A DNA stretch of 21,300 bases from a virus: the IMG/VR virus record IMGVR_UViG_3300046001_001079, positions 1 through 21,300 of that record. One strand, written 5' to 3'. The translations under genes and the position numbers were made by a program. The notes beneath the pieces were generated by a model. It saw only the letters and a program-made list of their open reading frames with translations. It made no database searches and was not told the DNA's origin. This document shows, in pieces, positions 6,198-15,636 of the stretch. Each line of letters opens with the position of its first letter. Position 1 is the first letter of the stretch.

Positions 6198-9100
6198 TGC
6201 TCACCTTTTTGTTCTTCAAGTTTTTTTCTACTACGTTCCAAAGATCTTTTAATTTGATCATGTTTTGCAGAAGGCTCTTCTCTACCTCTTTTTATTTCTT
6301 TTTCATGGTACTTCCAAGAGTTTTCTTTAAGAATTAGTTCTCGTTCTGCTCTAACTGTTTTCTTTTGTTCTGCTGTAGCACCATAAACAGGTAAGCCCAT
6401 TGTTCCTAGTATCGCTCTCTTAGTACCTTCTCCTGGAGGAGCAGCTATAGCAGCAGAAGCTTGGAAAGGTAAGAACATACTAGCAACAGCTTTAAGTCTA
6501 CCCAAAGCACTAGGATCAACTAGTTTTTGAGCAGAAGAACTAGCATACTCAACACCAGCAATACCAACAACAGTGGCTTTAGGAATAAACCCAAGTTTGT
6601 TAGAGAGTGTTTTAGCTGGGTCCATCATCCAATGATACGGTTCCATAGCGTGCTTCATAGCTTGCATGGATGTACCATCAGGCCACTCTATCCGGGTAGG
6701 ATCTTTGTTCTCCCAAACAGGACGATTGGCAGTCAGCAAGTTAATGGTATTGATCAAAGTAAAGTACGTCAAAGCAGTCTTGAATTGATACAACCTAGCG
6801 TAGTCTGCTTTTGTAGTGGGTGTCATCATACCCTTGATGCCTTCTACCGGTTGCCACTTAGTAGGATTGAGTTGCTTAGGTAGAGCAGCAGTAAAAGCAC
6901 GGACAGTAGATATGGTCCAGTCAGGAGCAAACAAAGCCAACTGAAGACCTCTACGACCAGCAGGACTAAATGCTGCCATAGAAGCTCTAGATTTAATTTC
7001 AGAAACTTTATCTAGTGCTTTGCTTGCTATCCCAGTGCCTCTAGTAGAGTCTGCCATTCTTCTAGCAAACTCTTGTCGAGCACTAGTAGCAGCATCAAAC
7101 CAATTGATACCACCAAAGCTATCGTTAACAAACCTAGCAATCTCTTTACGTTGTTGTGTCTCATCAAATGGTCTGCCTTCTTCAAAAGCTTTCATACGAG
7201 CTTTATCTAGATAAGCATCAGCAACCATAATCTTGCCACCAGTGTGCAAGTAATCCCAAGTGTATTTATCAAACAAACCTAGAGTGTATTTCTCAACAAC
7301 AGACAAAGACTTTTCAAGCACTCTAGTCTTAGGACCGTATTTACCAATCATTGAGTCAGCAAACTTACCGATAGAAGTAATAATTCCTTGTGCAACATCT
7401 TCAGGCATTTCTAGAACAAGACCATCTTGTCTAATCCACCTGTCTACGTTTGTTCCTACACCACCTTTTTTAAATTGTTCAACTGCTTTAGATACAGCAG
7501 ACAGTTGAAGGTTTTTTCCGGTAAAAGCTTTAACACCCTTCTCAACCAAAGGCAATACGAAAGCTTCTTTAAGTGGTGTCCAGATAGGTATCTGAGCACT
7601 ACTCATAACTTCCATCAAAGACTTAGCATGGAAGAAACTGCCAACAACGTTCATACGTTTAGACAGTTGAGAAACAAACCCCAAAGCTTTCATGAGGTCA
7701 CCAGGACCAGCATCAAAAACAAACTTCAAAGCTGGCATCATGTCTGGATGTACAGCATAACCAGAGAATTGAGGGATGTTCATCATCTCCCAACCATAAG
7801 GCATAGGATTGTCTTTGTTGACTTCCTTAATTGTGGATTCACCAGCAACGTTACGCACTTGTTTAAGACTATCTACAAGCTTCTTGTTCTCAATAGCTTT
7901 TTCCATTGACAAGGCATATTCTTTGTAGACTTCTGCAATGTCTTTAGTTTTAAGTTTAAGTCTCCAGGCGGTCTTACCTGAAGCAGCTATGCGTTCGTTA
8001 ACAGTGTCAAGCCAAGCTTCTAGTTGTTCAAAGGTAGGTAGCTTACGTTCTTTAGCAAATTTACTAGTAACATCCATACCCCTCATAGAAGGATCACTAG
8101 CACCTTTACCAAAGATCTCGTTTATAAACTGTTCACGAGCACCCTTGGGAGCACCAACCCAATCAAGAATGTGTGATACGTAGTTGTCCAAAAGACCTTT
8201 AACTACGCCTTCTTTAACAGCACGATCACCAATGTCTTTAACGAGATCTTGGTATTTATTAGCAATAGCTATTTCTTCTTTGCTAAGACCAGACAAGTCA
8301 CCCTTGTCAATAGCTTCAGCAACAGCTACACGACGATTAGCATCAGGGATGCCTTTAAGTATTTCTTCTTTTTCGTTGTGAATGATCCGTTCATTGGCTT
8401 GTTTATTTCTTATGTTGATGCCAACATACTTTTCAGTTTCACTGATGGGTTCTAACCAAGTCTTTTTGTACTCTTGGTAACCCTCAAAGAACTTAATAGC
8501 TTCTACTTCACCATGCTTCTCAAAGATCTCTTGTGAGATTTCAAAGAATTCTTGTGCATCCTTAACGTCACGAGGATTAGTTGTAGTGCGATCTACTTCT
8601 GGTGTAGGTTCAACTAAAACTTCTTTAGAATCTTTAGCTTTACCCCATTCAACAGCAGGTTCTTTATAAAGACCTGTAGCTCGTAGCTCTACAATTTCTT
8701 TTAATCTAGTTTTTTCTTCTGCTTCTTTTTTAGATAGTTCGTAGTGTTTAGCAAGTTTTTCAGGTTGCTCTGACCAAGCAGTCTCTAAATATCCTTCCAT
8801 AAAAACAGGGTTTTCTGCTGGTTCTCCACTAGCATACAACGACTCTTGTTCTAATTCACTATAGTTGTCATCGATATATTCACGTATTGTGTACTCTGGA
8901 TTTTCTCCAAGTTCTTTTCCACTAAGTGGATGTTCAATAATCTCAAACTTACCTTTGGGAATAACTGTAGGTTTGTCAGTGTTGAGTGCCCATTCTTCAC
9001 CACTTTCACGGCTTACACCTTCAGGTAGGGCATCAGAATGAATCTTAATAATCTTAGAATTTTTAAATGTAAAACCATCAGGACCACCACCTTTAACACG

Positions 9101-10828
9101 AGTAGCGTAATCAGTTGCTACATCTAGGTTGTGAGTCATTGAAAAGCTAGTTGTCTTACCACCAAAGTTACTAGATGGCATAAGAACAAGATCCCCATTA
9201 GGGGTAATCATTTGTTCTACATCAGCTCTAGTACCATGATAAAGATACCTAGGTGCAGTAGTGTCTCCAAGAGTAACTGGACGCTTACCAGTTAGATTAA
9301 AACGTTCATCACCAGCTTTACGGAGGTCACTACTTTTTAATCCAGACTCTTGTTTAGAAGCACTAGCTTGTAGTTCTTTTAATGTAATAGGTTTGTATTC
9401 TGGATTAACCAAACCATCTGCTCTACCAAGCAAGATAGTTACTGGTTTACCACGAATACCTTCAATGTCAGCTATAGTTTTAACTTGTTGTGCAGTAGGA
9501 GCTTGTCCTTCTGCCATATGTAGACTGACAACATACTCTCCAGTTACAGCATCTATGCTCATACTGGATCGTATTGCTCCAGTTTGATTCATAAAATCAC
9601 TGTAACCATTAGGCAAAGTTTCAATAAGGTTTCCTGCAAATCCTATGTGATCTTGTCCTGTACCTATTATTTTTCCGTCAGCCATAAGCCACGGAGACAT
9701 GATGTCATCACCTTCTTTTGCTACTTGATCAAGAGGCATTTTAAAGCCTCCTGCTTTTTCAACTTCAACATCAGTCAAAGTTCTTTTAGGAACATTTTCT
9801 AGAGTTTGATCTTTAGATATTTGACCACTGCGTTTAGCTTGGTCAACAGCTTCATCACGAGTGTGGAAGTTACCAGCATCATCTACAAAGCCTTGGTCAT
9901 AGGTATCAACAGTCTCAGCTATACGGGCTGGGTCATGCTTTGGACCCATGCGTTCAATCTCACCAGTCTCTTTGTTCCTAATAGCAGTTTCAACAAGAGG
10001 CCTAGTGCTATCCCTTTGAGCTTTAGCTTCTTGTAGGTTCTTAAGGAACTGTGTTTTCTCTTCTGGAGTAGCACCAGCAGGTGGTTGATCCGGTGGTGGT
10101 GGAGGTGGTTGACTAGTACTACTACTACGTGCAGATGTCTTAGGAAGCACAGCTCTAGCAGCACTTTCACCAGCTTCAAAAGCTTTTCTACCAAAAGGAT
10201 TAAACCCTGGCATAGCTGCACCTGCTGCGGCAGAAGCAAGTACTTTAATGGGATCTATTTTTCCTTCAGTAGCATACTCAGCACCAGCTTCAATACTGCC
10301 AGTGAGTCCAGCGGATACACCACGTTGGACTAGAGGCTTGGTAAATACTTTGCCAGCTACTTCAGGGATAGTCTTAGGTGACATCCCAGCAATATTAGTT
10401 AAGGTCTGAGCAGCAAATGTTCCGTAAGGATTAGCAGCTTTCTGAGCTTGACGAGCCTTGTAATCTTCTGGAGCAAATGCTTCGTGCATCAAATCAGTAA
10501 CTTTTTGAGCAGCACCAGAAGCTAAAAAAGCACCACCAAGACCACCACCAAACGTAAGTACACCAGCAGTAACAGGAGCTAGAGGACCAGTAAGAGGAGC
10601 AACTACAGTAGATAATTTAGCACCAGCAACCATACCAGCACCAAAGCCAGCAAGACCAGCAGTAGCAGCAGGCACAGTTTCAACACTAGTACGACCTATG
10701 TTCTTCCAGTCTATATCTGATTGTTTACTTTCTACAGCGTCACTAGGTGGTTTAAACGAAGATGTGCTACTAGTAACATCTTTAGACTCTTGAGTTTCAA
10801 CAGCATCTGATGGTGGAGTAAAAGCCAT
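6194..10828 (-). CDS. Large ejection / internal virion protein with ART-like domain
   Basis: At 1544 residues and in the third position after gp7- and gp20-like genes, this fits the P22 gp16-type ejection protein that enters the cell with the DNA. Residues 3-12 and 25-34 form a short repeat (F-x-PPSDAVE). Residues about 51-110 are Gly/Ala-rich and hydrophobic, suitable for membrane insertion. A Pro run lies near 240-250, and a GFVDDAGNFHTRDEA segment follows at about residue 315. Residues 528-616 hold an ADP-ribosyltransferase-like pattern: YHGT (H531), ATDYA (Y574) and GEEWAL (E611/E612). The C-terminal third is helical with a WENKDPTRIEWPDG / KHAMEPYHWMMDP block seen in large polyvalent phage proteins, and the end is highly charged. 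SD AAAGGTT precedes the ATG. Enzymatic activity is inferred, not shown. Confidence 0.8.
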   Translation of the reverse strand: MAFTPPSDAVETQESKDVTSSTSSFKPPSDAVESKQSDIDWKNIGRTSVETVPAATAGLAGFGAGMVAGAKLSTVVAPLTGPLAPVTAGVLTFGGGLGGAFLASGAAQKVTDLMHEAFAPEDYKARQAQKAANPYGTFAAQTLTNIAGMSPKTIPEVAGKVFTKPLVQRGVSAGLTGSIEAGAEYATEGKIDPIKVLASAAAGAAMPGFNPFGRKAFEAGESAARAVLPKTSARSSSTSQPPPPPPDQPPAGATPEEKTQFLKNLQEAKAQRDSTRPLVETAIRNKETGEIERMGPKHDPARIAETVDTYDQGFVDDAGNFHTRDEAVDQAKRSGQISKDQTLENVPKRTLTDVEVEKAGGFKMPLDQVAKEGDDIMSPWLMADGKIIGTGQDHIGFAGNLIETLPNGYSDFMNQTGAIRSSMSIDAVTGEYVVSLHMAEGQAPTAQQVKTIADIEGIRGKPVTILLGRADGLVNPEYKPITLKELQASASKQESGLKSSDLRKAGDERFNLTGKRPVTLGDTTAPRYLYHGTRADVEQMITPNGDLVLMPSSNFGGKTTSFSMTHNLDVATDYATRVKGGGPDGFTFKNSKIIKIHSDALPEGVSRESGEEWALNTDKPTVIPKGKFEIIEHPLSGKELGENPEYTIREYIDDNYSELEQESLYASGEPAENPVFMEGYLETAWSEQPEKLAKHYELSKKEAEEKTRLKEIVELRATGLYKEPAVEWGKAKDSKEVLVEPTPEVDRTTTNPRDVKDAQEFFEISQEIFEKHGEVEAIKFFEGYQEYKKTWLEPISETEKYVGINIRNKQANERIIHNEKEEILKGIPDANRRVAVAEAIDKGDLSGLSKEEIAIANKYQDLVKDIGDRAVKEGVVKGLLDNYVSHILDWVGAPKGAREQFINEIFGKGASDPSMRGMDVTSKFAKERKLPTFEQLEAWLDTVNERIAASGKTAWRLKLKTKDIAEVYKEYALSMEKAIENKKLVDSLKQVRNVAGESTIKEVNKDNPMPYGWEMMNIPQFSGYAVHPDMMPALKFVFDAGPGDLMKALGFVSQLSKRMNVVGSFFHAKSLMEVMSSAQIPIWTPLKEAFVLPLVEKGVKAFTGKNLQLSAVSKAVEQFKKGGVGTNVDRWIRQDGLVLEMPEDVAQGIITSIGKFADSMIGKYGPKTRVLEKSLSVVEKYTLGLFDKYTWDYLHTGGKIMVADAYLDKARMKAFEEGRPFDETQQRKEIARFVNDSFGGINWFDAATSARQEFARRMADSTRGTGIASKALDKVSEIKSRASMAAFSPAGRRGLQLALFAPDWTISTVRAFTAALPKQLNPTKWQPVEGIKGMMTPTTKADYARLYQFKTALTYFTLINTINLLTANRPVWENKDPTRIEWPDGTSMQAMKHAMEPYHWMMDPAKTLSNKLGFIPKATVVGIAGVEYASSSAQKLVDPSALGRLKAVASMFLPFQASAAIAAPPGEGTKRAILGTMGLPVYGATAEQKKTVRAERELILKENSWKYHEKEIKRGREEPSAKHDQIKRSLERSRKKLEEQKGEQ

Positions 10829-10830
10829 AG

Positions 10831-12222
10831 TTAACCTTTAGTGTAGGTCTTGCCATCAGGTGCGATTAGTTTTTGTCCAGCTTTAAGCTTAGCCCACTTA
10901 GAATCAAAATCAGATTGTGTAGTAGCTTTTTCTAGAGGTGCAGCAGGTTTAATGGGAGGAACATTAAGTGGTGGACCAGCTTTACCAGCACCACTAGATG
11001 CAGCAGCACTAGTAGGCTTAGACCCACTAGGAGTAGTAAAAGCAGCATTTGTTTGATCTAGAGGAAGAGTAGTAGGTTTAACCTTACTAGCTTTTTCATC
11101 ATCTTCTGTTGGTGCGTTCCTACCAGTAGCTTCAAACTCTCTATCATAACCTTCAAGAAGCCTATTCTTTTGTGGTCCTTCGGGCATCATTTCTATAGCA
11201 TCTATTTTCTTTTGAACAGCTTCTCTCTTAAGATCTTGGTATTTATTCCAAGCTTTAGTTGAAGCAAGTTCATTTTTAGCTTCACGAGTTTTAGCACTCT
11301 TTTCATCAGAAGCACCCATTCCCATCCAAGTGCTTGCTCGATCTATAACCGCTGCTTTTTCCCAAGCTGCTTTTGCTAGATCTATTTTGTCTCTGTACTC
11401 ATAGTCAACACGACCAGCAATTCTTAGTGAAGTATTGTGTTGACGATCTGCTCTACGATCTTCAGCATCTGAGCCACTACCTTTAGCTCTTCGTAGTTCA
11501 GCTATTTGAAGTTGAGTAGCGTTATTTCTTTCACGCCATTGATCTGATATTCTTGCTATTTCAAGACGAGTTTCATTTGTAGCAGCATTGTTTTGACCTG
11601 ATGCGTTCAAATGAAGTTGTTCAAGCTGCATTTTCTGAAGCTTCTGATCTGTTTGTTCAAAGAACCTTGGTATTTCTTTTTTAATAAGTTCTTTTGTTTC
11701 TGTAGGAAGATTGTCTATTAAAGATTGAAACGGAGTTGTTTCTTCTCCAGCTTGTGTTCCTGTCCTACTGCTTTCAGTACTAGCATTCTTTACAGTAGCA
11801 TAAGCGTTACCAATAACATTTCGAGTAACTTCTTGTTGTTTGAGATCTTTTAAGACCTCTTTCATTTCTAATTTTCCAACTGCATCTAAAGTGTTGACAC
11901 CATTAGTTATGTCACCAGATTGAAATTGAATAGCAGCAGCTAGCCTAAGCTTACCTTGATCATTAGCAGCTATAAATTCAGGAGAAGCTGTTAGTTGTTG
12001 TAGCTTAGTTTTAGATTGTTCAGCAGCTTTAAAGTTAGTATCAGTAACTAGATTAACAAGCTTAGTCTTCTCAATGTTAGCTTGTTCTTGTTGTAGGTCT
12101 AGTTGTATTTTTTGAGCAGCAGCATCAATGTTCTGTTGGTCGTATTGAGCACCATAAACATTCTGTTGCATCTGTCTAGCAGCAGTGCTACCAGCAGCGA
12201 CATCGGTCATTAGGAATGCCAT
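10831..12222 (-). CDS. Ejection protein, gp20-like position, coiled-coil rich
   Basis: This 463-residue protein is almost entirely helical and rich in Gln, Ala, Glu and Lys. Long stretches at residues about 25-75 (QQNIDAAAQKIQLDLQQEQ) and 170-330 (TELQIAELRR-like heptads) suggest coiled coils. The C-terminal 90 residues are a low-complexity Pro/Ser/Ala linker (PTSAAASSGAGKAGPP) ending in a short FDSKWAKLKAGQKLIAPDGK segment. Position between the 208- and 1544-residue genes matches the second ejection protein of P22-like phages. No catalytic motif is seen. The next gene follows with TAACTATG. Confidence 0.7.
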   Translation of the reverse strand: MAFLMTDVAAGSTAARQMQQNVYGAQYDQQNIDAAAQKIQLDLQQEQANIEKTKLVNLVTDTNFKAAEQSKTKLQQLTASPEFIAANDQGKLRLAAAIQFQSGDITNGVNTLDAVGKLEMKEVLKDLKQQEVTRNVIGNAYATVKNASTESSRTGTQAGEETTPFQSLIDNLPTETKELIKKEIPRFFEQTDQKLQKMQLEQLHLNASGQNNAATNETRLEIARISDQWRERNNATQLQIAELRRAKGSGSDAEDRRADRQHNTSLRIAGRVDYEYRDKIDLAKAAWEKAAVIDRASTWMGMGASDEKSAKTREAKNELASTKAWNKYQDLKREAVQKKIDAIEMMPEGPQKNRLLEGYDREFEATGRNAPTEDDEKASKVKPTTLPLDQTNAAFTTPSGSKPTSAAASSGAGKAGPPLNVPPIKPAAPLEKATTQSDFDSKWAKLKAGQKLIAPDGKTYTKG

Positions 12223-12225
12223 GAT

Positions 12226-12852
12226 TTAACTGTATCCAATTGCATTTTCACCAAAACCACCCATGTTGGTCCCAGCGTTGTTAATCGGAAGACCATCACC
12301 ACCGTAGTTACCACCACCACCAAACATTTTACTAATTCCACCACCTGGACCAAACTGTTGTTGAAGAGCACCAAACCCTTGAGCAACACCTTGTTGGTTA
12401 AGGTTGCCTTGGGCTAGACCCATACCAGCAGCTTGAGCAGGGTTCTGAGCAGCACCACTACCTTGAGCTAGTCGATTTAGATAATCCGTCATAAAGCCGT
12501 AGTAGCCCTGCTGACCTATCTTTTGAAGTGCTTGCTGCTCACCCCCTGAGTACAGTTGTCCAGAGGCAGCAGCAGCCCTTTGAGAGGCTTGCATAGCAGG
12601 TTGCATTACACCAGTGTTGAACTGGCTATATCCAGGCATATCTTGGATATTAGCTTGTGCTCCAGGTTGTAGAGCACCAGAATACATAGCACCTAGTTGA
12701 CTACGATAGTCCATAAAAGGATCAGCCATCCTTTGTGCTTCAGCACCAGAAGGACTGCCACCACCAAAGAGACTTCCACCAGACATGGCATTAACACTAC
12801 CTGCAATGCTCATTACTGAGCCAATAGTACTTAAAGAGATTCCAGCAGACAT
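12226..12852 (-). CDS. Ejection protein, gp7-like position, Gly/Gln/Ala-rich
   Basis: This 208-residue protein is dominated by Gly, Gln, Ala and Met. It starts with a hydrophobic Gly/Ser/Ala stretch (STIGSVMSIAGSVNAMSGG). The middle has DPFMDYRSQLGAMYSG and a YSGGEQQALQKIGQQGYYGF block, and the C-terminus is Gly-rich (FGPGGGISKMFGGGG). Small low-complexity proteins with this pattern occur next to gp20/gp16-type proteins and are taken as pilot or DNA-transfer proteins. GGGGA lies upstream of the ATG, and the start overlaps the end of the cupin-SET gene by 22 bases. Confidence 0.7.
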   Translation of the reverse strand: MSAGISLSTIGSVMSIAGSVNAMSGGSLFGGGSPSGAEAQRMADPFMDYRSQLGAMYSGALQPGAQANIQDMPGYSQFNTGVMQPAMQASQRAAAASGQLYSGGEQQALQKIGQQGYYGFMTDYLNRLAQGSGAAQNPAQAAGMGLAQGNLNQQGVAQGFGALQQQFGPGGGISKMFGGGGNYGGDGLPINNAGTNMGGFGENAIGYS

Positions 12853-13718
12853 TTGTTAGTCCCCTTCCAAAGATTATTTAGCTTCATAACTTGTCGGTAG
12901 TCTAAGGTTATTTCTTCACCTAGGTCACCACCAGCCATGCCATGTATGTCTCTAGTTGCTACTAGGAACATATCTCCAAGATCATTTTTAAAAGCTGCTG
13001 TATTCGGATTCTTTGAATGATTGATCAAGTATCCAGCAGGAGTTCTACAACCACCAAGCCTCATAGGAGCTAACAAACTCCCTTGTTTAATCTCAGCAGT
13101 AGAGAACATTCCCTTACCTTGGATAGGAGAATTTCCAGAACAGATGCTGTAGCTTCCATCAGGGAAAGGAACACAGTCTGTTCTATGCTTAGACACTAAC
13201 TCAATATCTTCAACAGTCCAACCAGACTCTTCAATCATCAGCAAGAAGTCTTGTCTATCTTCTTCATGCTTAGGATACTCTAAAGCTAGCTTTTCTTGTT
13301 GATGCTCTACAAGAATCCCTGGTACTTTAAACAAAGTTGATTCTAGGTATTCTACATCTGTGTTACTAGTAACATAAATGTTTTGCCACACAGTGTCTTC
13401 TAAAGTAAAACCTACCTTGCTACCAGCTTTAGCAACAAACATATGTGGAGCAACAAGAGTCTGTGTAGCACCATCTCCATCTATGACATTGATGCTTCCT
13501 TTAAGAAGCACATTCATGTGTTCAGACACATGCTCTTGTCCAATAATAAACGTACCCTTTGGGTAGTGTGCCTCTCTAATATACAACCCACCACCAAACC
13601 TATGAATGACTGAGTTGAGCACTTGTTCCTTAGTCATAAGTGCTTTAGCCAAAGCTAACTTGTCATTTGTAGTACGAAGGTCATAGCTTACTATAGGAGC
13701 TTCTACAACTTGATTCAA
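12831..13718 (-). CDS. Cupin-like / SET-domain fusion protein in virion operon
   Basis: Residues about 40-130 have a cupin-like beta pattern: GGGLYIREAHYPKG, then EHVSEHMNVLLKGSINV with H63 and H67 before the Gly turn, then PHMFVAKAGSKVGF. Residues about 195-275 carry SET-domain signatures: GKGMFST (201-207), AGYLINHSKNPN (228-239, with the N-H-S core) and GEEITLDYRQ (267-276, with the closing Tyr at 274). SET domains transfer methyl groups from S-adenosylmethionine to protein lysines. A helical linker (about 135-180) joins the two. The start is TTG 13718, supported by AGGGG six bases upstream and the next ATG being 28 codons in. It sits between the gp10-like protein and the first ejection protein, so a virion target or virion incorporation is likely but unproven. 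Confidence 0.75.
   Translation of the reverse strand: MNQVVEAPIVSYDLRTTNDKLALAKALMTKEQVLNSVIHRFGGGLYIREAHYPKGTFIIGQEHVSEHMNVLLKGSINVIDGDGATQTLVAPHMFVAKAGSKVGFTLEDTVWQNIYVTSNTDVEYLESTLFKVPGILVEHQQEKLALEYPKHEEDRQDFLLMIEESGWTVEDIELVSKHRTDCVPFPDGSYSICSGNSPIQGKGMFSTAEIKQGSLLAPMRLGGCRTPAGYLINHSKNPNTAAFKNDLGDMFLVATRDIHGMAGGDLGEEITLDYRQVMKLNNLWKGTNKCLLESL
13362..13373 (+). repeat. 12-bp palindrome GTTACTAGTAAC (copy 1)
   Basis: The perfect palindrome lies inside the cupin part of the cupin-SET gene (encoding VTSN). An identical 12-mer is at 15652-15663. Both contain the dispersed ACTAGTAACA word. Confidence 0.6.
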
Positions 13719-13720
13719 AG

Positions 13721-15634
13721 TTATCCCCTGTACCTACCACCACCAACATTTTGTTCTTGATCCATCTCACCAACCCTGAAATCAATTTCAGCACTATCTA
13801 AACGAAGAGGAACGTTACTAGTACACAAGAACTCCCAAGCTCTACGTCTATCAGCACCACTAAGATAGACCTGAGAACGAGAAACATTAAGATCTACACT
13901 ACGGTAGCTAGACCAATTATTGTAATCATCACCAGTGTGTCTAATCTGCATTAAACCAGCAACTTTATCACCAATGATTTCCAACCTACCATAAAACTTA
14001 CGCTTAGTAGTTCCATTATCAGCAATGTCTGTTACTGTCCTACAGTAGATAGCTTGTCCATCATCTTGGTAAGTGTTTGTATCTAGGTAGTAAAGTTTTG
14101 CAGTATCGTCATCAAGACAAAAAGGAATACCAGTTACTTCAGCATAGAAGCTAGGACGAAAGTAAGACTCTTGGTAAGTACCTGGGTTAGGTTGATCATT
14201 AGAAGCAAGAGCATACTGAGTCCAGGTATACCACATCTTTGCACTAATATCATAAACCAAGGTTTGGTTGGTGTTATGGAGAGTAAGGATGTAGCAAGTA
14301 TGACCATTAAACTTGTAGCAGAAGGCAGTGACTTTACTCATGTCATCAGCTTCTAGATGTTTGTCTACACTGTCCGTAGAAACTTTGACAGGACTAACAC
14401 CATCCATGATGTAGACACTACGTCCATGAGTCTTGGTAACTCCTATCCAAAGAACAGTGTTATCAGTAGACACAATGCTATCTCCGTTAGCACAACCAAC
14501 TTCATTGGTGTAGCTTTGGGACACAGCTAGTGGTGAACCAACAGCATTAGCAGCATCGTAATAGAACTGTGTAGAGTTAGCACCAAAAGCTATAAGATAG
14601 TTTAGGTGTTTAACAATGCCTACCAAAGTATCTGTAGTCTGTTCAAAAGTAATGTAACTAAGAGCATCCCAAGATGTAGGGTCACCTACATTAGAGTTGT
14701 ATATACGGTTACCAGTAATAGGAACACTAGAAGAAATACCTATGTACACATAGTTATTTAAAAATACAACACCAGGGACATAGGGTCCAGTAGGAAAAGC
14801 ATTGAGAGCTGGTGTAAGAATACCATTAGAACCTAGATCACTAAAAGTAATAGTTCCAGACACAGCATCTGTATGTGCTATATCAACAGTGATGGTTGTT
14901 CCATTAACGTTGGTAACTGTAGCATTAGGAGCTACACCAGTACCTGAAGCATTCATGCCTACATAGATACCTGTACCACTAGACACAGTGATGTCAAACA
15001 ACTCTACAGTGCCAGTACCTGTAGGAGTAACAGTAGCAGGTAATACAACAGTACACGTAGGAGCAGTAGCAAGTCCAGTACCAGCATTGGTAATGGTTAC
15101 AGTAGAAATGCTTCCATCAACAACAGTAGCTGTAGCAGTAGGACCAACAGGACTAAAGGTAAGGGTAATCCCTGTACTGTACCTAAGACCTTCATTAGCA
15201 ATACTGATCCTTACTAGCTTGTCATTAGTAATAGCACTGTAAACACCAGCTTTGCTATAGAGGTATGCGTTAATCTTGTTGTGAAAGAACAAGTAAGCAT
15301 CTAAGAAAGTCTTAATGAAGTAGCTTTGACTAGTAGAAGTAGATGTAGTACCTACAGTAGTAGTTGCATAGGGAGAGGTAGGATTAGTACTGTACACCGT
15401 GTTATTAATAACAGATATAACTTTGCTGTTAAAGCTAGCTAGACCTTGACTAGCAAGTACAGCAGGAGGTGTAACAGCTACAATTTGCTTAGCTAATACC
15501 AACCCAGGTCTCTTAACAAACTCACGTTTCTGATCCCTGAATTCAAAGACACAGTTAGAAGAATAAGAGTCTTTAGCAAAAGTCCCATTACGGGACTCTA
15601 TTGGTTGGGTTAGTGCTATACGCTCTGTAGCCAT
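13721..15634 (-). CDS. P22 gp10-like tail accessory / DNA stabilization protein
   Basis: The 637-residue protein starts MATERIALTQPIESRNG, with a KREFVKRPGLVLA segment near 37-49, as in head-closure proteins that follow a gp4-like protein. The remaining body is beta-rich with repeated motifs (NNYVYIGISS, NYLIAFGANSTQFYYD, VLWIGVT), consistent with a propeller-like fold. Residues about 146-267 look like an inserted Thr/Gly-rich beta domain (STVTITNAGTGLATAPT, GMNASGTGVAPNATVT). SD CAGGTAACT overlaps the preceding stop. It would sit below the portal and seal packaged DNA. Confidence 0.75.
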   Translation of the reverse strand: MATERIALTQPIESRNGTFAKDSYSSNCVFEFRDQKREFVKRPGLVLAKQIVAVTPPAVLASQGLASFNSKVISVINNTVYSTNPTSPYATTTVGTTSTSTSQSYFIKTFLDAYLFFHNKINAYLYSKAGVYSAITNDKLVRISIANEGLRYSTGITLTFSPVGPTATATVVDGSISTVTITNAGTGLATAPTCTVVLPATVTPTGTGTVELFDITVSSGTGIYVGMNASGTGVAPNATVTNVNGTTITVDIAHTDAVSGTITFSDLGSNGILTPALNAFPTGPYVPGVVFLNNYVYIGISSSVPITGNRIYNSNVGDPTSWDALSYITFEQTTDTLVGIVKHLNYLIAFGANSTQFYYDAANAVGSPLAVSQSYTNEVGCANGDSIVSTDNTVLWIGVTKTHGRSVYIMDGVSPVKVSTDSVDKHLEADDMSKVTAFCYKFNGHTCYILTLHNTNQTLVYDISAKMWYTWTQYALASNDQPNPGTYQESYFRPSFYAEVTGIPFCLDDDTAKLYYLDTNTYQDDGQAIYCRTVTDIADNGTTKRKFYGRLEIIGDKVAGLMQIRHTGDDYNNWSSYRSVDLNVSRSQVYLSGADRRRAWEFLCTSNVPLRLDSAEIDFRVGEMDQEQNVGGGRYRG

Positions 15635-15636
15635 AG

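Noticed and set aside
6194-12222. Dense AGCAGC / GCTGCT-type triplet runs resembling simple repeats
   Set aside because: They match runs of Ala and Ser/Gln codons of low-complexity ejection proteins and have no constant unit length.
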